From the NCBI GenBank assembly GCA_026419785.1, contig JAODTK010003832.1, forward strand, positions 62,001 to 126,000: 64,000 nucleotides of DNA, read 5' to 3'. The notes below the pieces were generated by a model. That model saw only the letters and a program-made list of their open reading frames with translations. It was not told where the DNA came from and did no database searches. The stretch is from Sclerodactyla briareus (taxonomy: Eukaryota > Echinodermata > Holothuroidea > Dendrochirotida > Sclerodactylidae). The translations under genes were made by a program, and so were the position numbers. This document shows positions 57,240 to 64,000 of the stretch, one piece after another (the first letter of the stretch is position 1; each line of letters begins with the position of its first letter).

Positions 57240-59465
57240 CTGTGGAAAATAATAAGAATCGTGGCGACATATATTAAGGACTGGCAACAGCCATGAAGCT
57301 TACCAGTTGAAAAAGGGTAATAAAAGTGGTTACTTTTGTCATAGTAATTGTGACTTATCCACATTCAGATCGTTTCAATTGGCAGATGTGCCAACCACAA
57401 CCCCACTACATATTTGTACGCTGGCAAGCAATTCCATGATTCACAAGTGGGAATCCTTGTAGTAAGAGGGGGTTGACGGTCACAATCTGTGTTGCGCTTT
57501 GCTGGCGAAAAGGACTTGATTGTTATGGGAGGCTTACCTGAGAGGCCGGCATCCGACCAAACAGATTTTGGGCATGGATCTTGGGCAAAAACCACTTCAA
57601 TATTTCGTGGCTTAGTGGGTGAGAAGTTGCCGTTTGATTGCCTGTGTGGTGTTCGTCAAACAAATTGAACACGGTCGGAATGGATGACTAAGTTGGATAG
57701 ATGACTTAGTTAAGTCTAAACACGTGTTGTGTGCATGTGTGCCCAGCGGCCTGTCAAGTAGCCATGACCGTCTGTTTTATATTGTCAATCATGCTAAAAT
57801 TATGCAGAGCCGATTGAACAGTTTGATCACTTGTGAGCTTTTTTTTAGCCCAGGTCAAGTAAGTCAAGTTGAGCAGGAATTGGTTAAGCCATTTCAGTTC
57901 AAGACGTTTTGACAACCACCACGCGACTCAAACTCCAACGGCAACCCACGCCACCAAGCCGCGGAAATTATCAAAGTGGGTTGTGCAAAGAGCCAGGCCC
58001 CCCAAATCGCTGAGTTGGATTCAGGATCTAAGGTAGCCTCCCATAAGCCTAAAAAAAAAATTGTGTTGGCCTCCACCGCCGCTCCGAATTTCCTTCCGCT
58101 CCGACAGTATTTACTTTCAATATTTGTTAATGTTTGTTCCGCTTGCACAAAATATTACAATTTCCGTCACAAAAAACTTCCCCTGTTCGATCGTCGTCAT
58201 AACACACATATAAACCCATAATACACATACCGGTGGGAGTATGCCAGTCCGTAACGCGTACGTTCGTCGTGACCTCTGACCTGTCCTACCAGTGCCTCTA
58301 ATTTCCCCGAAATACTACCGCCACTTACCAATGCAAAAGGTTTTCGTAGCCTAAGAACAGGGAACGTTGGAGCGAGCGATGCACGGCGGGCTATTTAAAT
58401 GGCTGGAAAACGTTAATCACACAGATCAAATTACTGACTGGGCTGGGCCCTGCGTGGTTCGCGGCGACGAAGCATTATCACTCGTGCCAGAGGCACTACC
58501 TGTCCTGAACTTTTTGGAGGAGCACTATCAGTGTGCCACTTCGCACTGAGATGTAAGAATAGTGAAAGTTTTGCAATGAAAATTCTGAATGAAAAACAAA
58601 ATCATTGCAACGCATAGACATTTGAGGCATATTACCTTCCACGATCAGTTGGGAAACGTCAAAATTAATGTCAAAGACAACTAACCTTCAGCCTACAATT
58701 TTTAATTAGTGTTCTCATACAAAAATGTAGCAAAGCTGATGAGAGCGACAACACAGTGTGGGGCTGATAGCACTTTTTCGATGTATATTTCTTGCAACTC
58801 GCCGAGCGTGCGCTCCGGTCACCCTCAAGTAGTTGTGATACGTAGCGACTTCCACCCCCGCGCTTTCAATGGAATGACCTGTTAAGGGATTCCCAGTTTC
58901 CCCAGCAACCAGGTAGCGAAACGCATCGGCCACATTGTTATTTTGTTTCCGAGTTCATCAGTACTACAAGGGTTGTATAGCAGTGCAGGTTGTATGGTGT
59001 GTACAGGTTCATGCATGATCTGCCTTCACTCGTCGACGTCTACACAGTTTGTTTTATTCGGACGATTTTCGACGTAACTTTAAAATCATCCCTGACTTTA
59101 TTTTTGGCAGAAAAGAGCAAAAGTGAAATGCTCATTAGGGATTGGTAGACAACTTTTCATCTATCGTTTTGCGAGATTCATCATCAACTTTCACTTCATT
59201 TCCTGGGCTTTACCAGTGACTTGCCGACCTTCGTGTTACGTAAGGAGCAGTGTAGTCGTGTTGCTTCAGCGTGTAACGAGTTAGCATTACAGTCAGGTAT
59301 CGCTAGCCTAGTCAAGTGTCGCATAGGCTGGATTTTATATCAATGTAGCAAGCCCTTCGCAGTTAGTTAGTGTAGTTTGTAATTGCAGTTGTAAAGGGCT
59401 AGGTTTCAACCTGAGTGTGTGTGAGGGGTTCATAGCGTTTGAAAGTCTAGTAGTCAGGATCAGTA
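57240..59465. other. Unassigned DNA between the two gypsy elements
   Basis: A moderately GC-rich patch at 57,900-58,110 has open frames on both strands, but no domain or good splice pair. The CpG content rises from about 58,780 toward the next LTR. No RNA gene was seen. Confidence 0.4.
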
Positions 59466-59470
59466 CCAGC

Positions 59471-60189
59471 TGTAGTTCTATCAACCTCGCTATAGTTGTA
59501 TCATAGCACCCAAAGATTGTGGTGCCTTGCCTTCTGTCCTTATCTATCAGAAGTTTGTGTTGTTTTCATACATGTCGTATCATTACCGTCATTTCATTTA
59601 TTGTTCGTAGTTGCGTTTTCGCCAAACAAAAACTCATTATAGAAGAAACAAATCCGCTCCAGCCAGCGCGTAGGACTAGAAAGGTTATAGCCCAAGGAGC
59701 TAGCAAGTTAGTCAAGTTGTCGTGTAGCACAGTTGGAGTTAGACTGTGTGGTTTTCACTCCGAACCGATCGGCCGCCATATTACGCAGCCACGGACGAAG
59801 TGTGTTTAACCATAACAGTACATCAGCTAGCCAAGTCGCTATGGGAATTTCCTTGTTATACACAAAATGTACTTTAAGTTTGCGAGAAAAACTATTGTAC
59901 ATCAAACACTCTATCGTGCATCTCTCGCTAGTACAGTATATTTACAGGACCTACGTCTCAATGACAAATGGATTCCTAAATGGAGTGATATACCCGGATA
60001 TAGGCCTGATTATCGGCCACGACAGCAGTTTTAAGCGGAGTTAGAGTAACAAAAGTACTTCTGTATGTATAGAGGTTAGTGGCCTTTACATTTTATTATT
60101 TATTGCATGGCATATGTAATCTCACTATATTGTCATTGATGTGTTAGAAAACAGTCCATGCCCTTGATGTCAGTAAATAGCCACTAAAT
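59471..60189 (+). mobile_element. 5' LTR of gypsy element 2 (left edge approximate)
   Basis: The right edge is firm: CCACTAAAT directly precedes the primer site at 60,190. The left edge is a guess at TGTAGTTCTATC (59,471), chosen because the miniature element's LTR also starts TGTAGTT. The real start could lie up to a few hundred bases away. The 3' LTR is outside the window, so it cannot be checked here. Frames within it are not genes. Confidence 0.45.
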
Positions 60190-60208
60190 TGGTGACCCCG
60201 GACGTCGA
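60190..60208 (+). other. Primer-binding site of gypsy element 2 (tRNA-Trp-like)
   Basis: TGGTGACCCCGGACGTCG equals the tRNA-Trp complement TGGTGACCCCGACGTGAT up to an inserted G and small changes. tRNA-Trp priming is known for the CsRn1 clade of Ty3/gypsy elements. Confidence 0.6.
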
Positions 60209-60993
60209 AACAGCTAGAACTGTTGTAATCATTTAGCAACACATTTTCTTCAGATTCCACTCTGACTAATCCCATAAAACCTTATTCGTAGCAGATTCAC
60301 GGGCTCATTCATTTGATAATATACGGGTTCCGAAAGAATTCAATTTCACATTGATTACAAAGAAGGCGTGGTGCACGGGATTCTGAGCTTAACTTCAAGA
60401 CCGTCACCATTAGCTACATACCACACAGTGACATAGTCGTGTGCGCCTGTGTGGGATCAAGCGACCTGACAGAATTCACACCTACAAGAAGGGCCAGCGC
60501 ACGTAGAAGGTCACAAGTCAGGACAGAGATCTCATCGACACATGCAAGTCTTTTGACGACGCAAGTGAAAACGCAGCATCCACGAAACAATTCTATCTTA
60601 TGTCACAATCCACCCAGCATCCTTCGAACGCATTTGCACCAAGTCTCGAAAACTCACAATCCAATCCCCAGAACAACGATCTACCGACAAGCCCCAAAAC
60701 TCTCAACAACACTGTAGATGCCGTGAACACCTATCTCAGGAACATTCAAGCCAATCCAAGAAGGCATTATCGGGTACTTCTGCTGGCATAGCGATATAAG
60801 GAATGTCACCGAAGGACCGTAACAAAAACGGCACGATAAACAAGCCATTTTGCGGACCAATTTCTCAAGATATAGGATGGGCTACATGCAAAATCTGGAT
60901 TGAAGCAACGGTGGTGTCAAAGAAACTCCACGAGCCTTCCGTGCTTGACATAAACGCCTCTCATAAGATCTACACTCACACTATCCTACATCA

Positions 60994-61840
60994 TGACTGA
61001 TCAAGAGTCGAAAGGAGATGACCCACAAAGTAGGCGGCGCATGTGTTAGCATTAAACTACCACCATTCTGGCCCCAGGATTCCCGAATGTGCGTTCATCC
61101 AGGTGGAAGCACAATTTTGCGACCCGCAAGCTACAGCTGCTGAGCAAACAAAATACTCATATGTAGTAGCAGCCTTACAACCTGATGGTGCACAAGAGAT
61201 CAGAGACACTTGCTCAGTCCACCGACGCGACCAGTACCAGACCATCAAGAGGAGTTGATAAACCGTTACATCACAGTCGCAAACAACGACGTTTACACCA
61301 GTTATCATCGCAGCAGAACTCGGGGATAGAAACCGACACAACTCCTAAGAAAGAGTGGAGCAGCTCTCCGGGGGATGTCAGACTCGACGAAAAGATTGCT
61401 ACGCCCCACTGTTCCTACAAACGTATGCCAGCTAAGTACAGGCAATTCTAGACATCATCCCCAGACACCGTGAAAGTGGGAGAACTGCAGGTGCACTGCA
61501 GACAAAAAAATGAAGTAACACGACTATTTCACAAGTTTACAACCCAACACCACCTACCAAGGTGCACCATGTCCCAGCGGCAGAGCCGGGGGGAAAAGCA
61601 ACAGTCGCCAACCTACAAGAAATGATAAAGAAGTCAGCTGCGGTAGGCGGATCTGACAAAAAACAGTCAAGACCTTGAGAGCAGAAGAAGCAGGTCTCGC
61701 TCACGAAGTGCGACCAAACGGAGGACGGAGCCCAAGTCCACAAAAGGGTGCGCCGGACTGCGACCTGTGTTGGTACCATTACAATTTCGGTGTCAGGGCT
61801 TCATAAGTGCAAGCAAGCCTTGCAACTCTTCAAGCCGTGA
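60994..61840 (+). pseudogene. Gypsy element 2 gag (frameshifted)
   Basis: A likely start is ATG at 60,994 (MTDQESKGDD). After one frameshift comes KLPPFWPQDS (61,055-61,085), then ECAFIQVEAQF (61,090-61,120) and TKYSYVVAALQPDGAQEI, the conserved gypsy gag core (FW..DP..WF.QVEAQF ... YV.A.L). ELINRYI and RKPTQLL-like pieces follow. The C-terminal knuckle reads CWYHYNFG then, after an indel, a CK...PC pair near 61,808-61,830. This gives the unusual C-H-C-C order described for CsRn1-clade gag. A 63-codon frame at 60,600-60,791 lies in the leader. Multiple frameshifts make it non-coding as read. Confidence 0.7.
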
Positions 61841-62280
61841 AGGAACATATACGAAGCCGGTGCGAAGACAGATCAGTTCAAACCAAACAGGCCGACGGCT
61901 GCTGAATGCGGCGTCGCTGGCCGGCCCGACCAACAGTCGCTTATTTTATGTCGAGACGACTAGCGGAAAACAAGTTCTGGTAGACAAAGGTGCTGAAATA
62001 AGCGTCATTCCAGCGACCCGGAAAGGATAGAGGCGGCAAGTTACGATGGCACCTACGTGCAGCGCTAATGGAACTAAAGCCAGTATATGTGACGGTCCAC
62101 TAACCATTGACATCGGTTGCGTTAGAAACCTTCCGATGGGTGTCAGAGTAGATGACGTATCGAAGACAATCATAGGAGCAGACTTCCTAGGGCATTATAA
62201 CTTGCTTGATGAAATGAGGAAAGAGAAGAAAAGAAGAAAACGACGGATTCGGACCAGGAAACGAACCTGACTGTTTGTGG
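61841..62280 (+). pseudogene. Gypsy element 2 protease region
   Basis: Continuous with gag. The retropepsin block is SGKQVLVDKGAEISVIPATR (61,966-62,025). The catalytic triplet normally read D-T-G is D-K-G here (GAC-AAA-GGT), a single base from GAC-ACA. The flap and second-half landmarks follow: GPLTIDIG (62,093-62,116) and TIIGADFLGHYNLL (62,168-62,209). The catalytic substitution predicts a dead protease unless it is a base-calling error. Confidence 0.75.
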
Positions 62281-63730
62281 CAGACCCTTCCGCAGTGAAT
62301 CATACGTTAGCGTCATGAAGCAAGACAACCCCACCTATAATCTTGCTGATAAGTTCCCCAACATCGTAACTCCACACAACGAGGAAACCTCCAGTAACAG
62401 CACAACGTGAAACATCACATCATCACTACAGGTCCAGCCGTTGAAGGCACCGTCCTGACGCTTATCGCCAGACAAGTACCGCACAGCCAAAGCAGAATTT
62501 CAAACACATGCTCAACCTAGGCATCATCCAACCCTCACGAGCAACTGGTCTTCGCCCGTCCCGTTACACATGGTTGCCGAAGAAGAATGGAGATGGAGAC
62601 CCTGTGGCGATACAGGGCGTGACCGTAATACGACCCCCGACGATACCCATTCCACACCTACATGGACTTCACTGAGAGCTTCCGGCAAGACTATTTTCCC
62701 AAGATCGACTTGGTACGGTGCGTACCATCAAAGCCCTGTAGCCCCAGAGGATGTACCGAAGACGGCAATCACCACACCCTTTGACTTTTTGAATTCGTCA
62801 GAATGCCATTGGGACTGAGGGGGAATCGTGCCCAGGACTTTCCAGCGCTTGGGACGAGGTAGTGAGAGGACTCCCCTTCGTATACGCCTACATTGACGAT
62901 GTCTTGTTGCAGACCAGCCCGAGAACATCTCGCCACCTAACACAACTATCCAGAGATTTGATGACTACGGGATCGTCATCAACATAGAAGTCGGAGCTGG
63001 GAGTCGAGTCACTAGAATTCCTAGGACACCGTGTCGGCCAAGGACGGCATAGCACCGCTACCACAGAAGGTTGAGGCCATCAAGGCATTCCACCACCAAC
63101 ATCTCTGACCAATGAGAGCCATTCCCGGCATAGCAAACTTCTACCGACGCTTCTTCCCTCACTGTGGCCAGCAATTGATGCAACACTCACTGATCTACTT
63201 TTCACACAAAACACAAAGAAGACAAACAGACCAATCACTCTGACGGAACCGCAACTCAAGCAATGTGAGGCAGTGAAGACAGCGTTGGCAGAGGCGACGA
63301 CGATGTACAACATCCCATTCCGATGCCACCAATGGCGATCATGTTCGGACGGTCAGACTTCGCGGTAGCGGAAGGTGCTACAGCAATGGGTTGAAGGAGA
63401 TTGGAGACCACTTACCTTGTTATCTCGACGACTACTAAAAGCAGAGAAGATTGAAATACAGCAATTTCAGTCGAGAATTACTAGCAGTAGACCTCGCAAT
63501 CAGGCACTTTCGACACATGCCTAGAGGGTCGTCACTTCCACAGTCTACACTAGACCACAAGCCCTTGGTCTATGCGTTCACTGCAAGACAAGACCCGCAT
63601 TCACCTCGTGAAATCCGACATCTGGACTAATAGCTCAATACACCCACCAGACATACGGCCTGTTTCCGGCAAGCAGAATGTTGTTGCTGATGCTTTGTCA
63701 CGTATTGCCACTGTGGCACAACGGTCAGAT
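62281..63730 (+). pseudogene. Gypsy element 2 reverse transcriptase and RNase H
   Basis: Ordered landmarks with frameshifts: KYRTAKAEFQ-like start (62,475-62,505), LGIIQPS (62,517-62,537), RPCGD (62,600), DLVRAYHQ-like (62,707-62,735), APEDVPKTAITTPF (62,742-62,785), RMPLGLR-like (62,800-62,825), and the intact active site VYAYIDDVL (62,880-62,906). Then come LEFLGHRV, NFYRRFFPHC (63,138-63,167) and the RNase H blocks SDFAV (63,354), FSRELLAV (63,470-63,490) and TDHKPLVYAF (63,550-63,580). The region ends VSGKQNVVADALSRIATV (63,664-63,717). The YIDD core is intact, so the copy is younger or better preserved than gypsy element 1, but it is still frameshifted. Confidence 0.85.
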
Positions 63731-63789
63731 ATGATTTCAAGCAGATGGACGCAGAACAGGCAGGACCAGGAGTTGGGGACACCCTCGCC

Positions 63790-64000
63790 CCCCCCCAAGA
63801 CAATCATACGTTGAAGTCGCAGATGTTCCCTGTAAAACATCGGATGGGCACGATAAGTGTGACATGTCTACTGGCAAGCCCCGCCGTACGTTCCGGCACC
63901 ACGATACAGGCAAGCATTTCGAATCACTCATTCGTTATCAAGCCAGGAAATCAAAGCGAAACAACCGGACTATTACAGATCGATTCGTATGACGAGGAAT
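63790..64000 (+). pseudogene. Gypsy element 2 integrase, N-terminal start (cut by window edge)
   Basis: After the RNase H end, CDMSTGKPR (63,861-63,887) followed by APRYRQAFRITHSL in another frame corresponds to the start of the integrase in related elements (STGKPRP.VP...R..F...H.LSHPG). The HHCC finger and DDE core continue beyond position 64,000. Confidence 0.6.

Noticed and set aside
57894-58148. 84-codon minus-strand frame containing GAWLFAQPTLIISAAWW
   Set aside because: No splice pair and no recognised family. An equally long frame exists on the other strand.

Overview
This is eukaryotic, almost certainly metazoan, intergenic and repeat-rich DNA. It is AT-rich, has no compact gene array, operon or Shine-Dalgarno context, and open frames are short outside transposon remnants. 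The elements present (LINEs with CR1-like and L2/RTE-like ends, a hAT transposase, Harbinger- and hAT-like MITEs, Ty3/gypsy elements including a CsRn1-type one, and ~150 bp satellites rich in AGGTCA half-sites) are typical of marine invertebrate genomes. TAGGCCTA-type low complexity near 50.4 kb would suit an echinoderm, hemichordate or related animal, but no host gene here fixes the species. Many single-base frameshifts inside recognisable proteins suggest old copies, an uncorrected long-read assembly, or both.

Layout. 0-8 kb: a tRNA-like sequence, a 1.07 kb element with 20-bp inverted ends (2,366-3,433), dispersed AGGTCA repeats and a ~300 bp dimeric tandem array (6.38-7.79 kb). 8-20 kb: mostly unassigned DNA, another ~150-200 bp array (12.0-13.16 kb), a convincing splice-bounded host exon (13,861-14,016), a decayed CR1-like LINE (minus, 14.78-15.99 kb) and a weaker exon candidate near 19.1 kb. 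20-33 kb: unassigned DNA with a perfect palindrome, a decayed hAT transposase (minus, 24.8-25.6 kb) and a long element of a family with TGTCTCGCC-type ends. 33-39 kb: a satellite block on the minus strand, an exon candidate (35,876-35,993), another ~150 bp array (minus, 36.69-38.4 kb) and a minus-strand terminal-exon candidate (38,893-38,996). 39-46 kb: a cluster of small DNA transposons, an LINE split by an insertion, and a 0.89 kb foldback-like element with GGGC-rich arms. 46.9-48.9 kb: a higher-order satellite of ~148 bp monomers, inverted relative to the 33.9-35.0 kb block. 50.7-52.6 kb: a miniature LTR retrotransposon with a tRNA-Trp primer site. 52.8-53.6 kb: a further ~150 bp tandem array. 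53.8-57.2 kb: a decayed gypsy element. 59.5-64 kb: a larger CsRn1-type gypsy element, gag to the start of integrase, running off the right edge.

No functional operon-like system is visible. The host may contribute three or four exon candidates. The rest is a record of nested transposition. The most unusual structural signals are the oppositely oriented ~150 bp arrays that share one AGCC-TTTT-GGCT terminal hairpin (Helentron/pearl-like), the three-monomer satellite, and several perfect palindromes.
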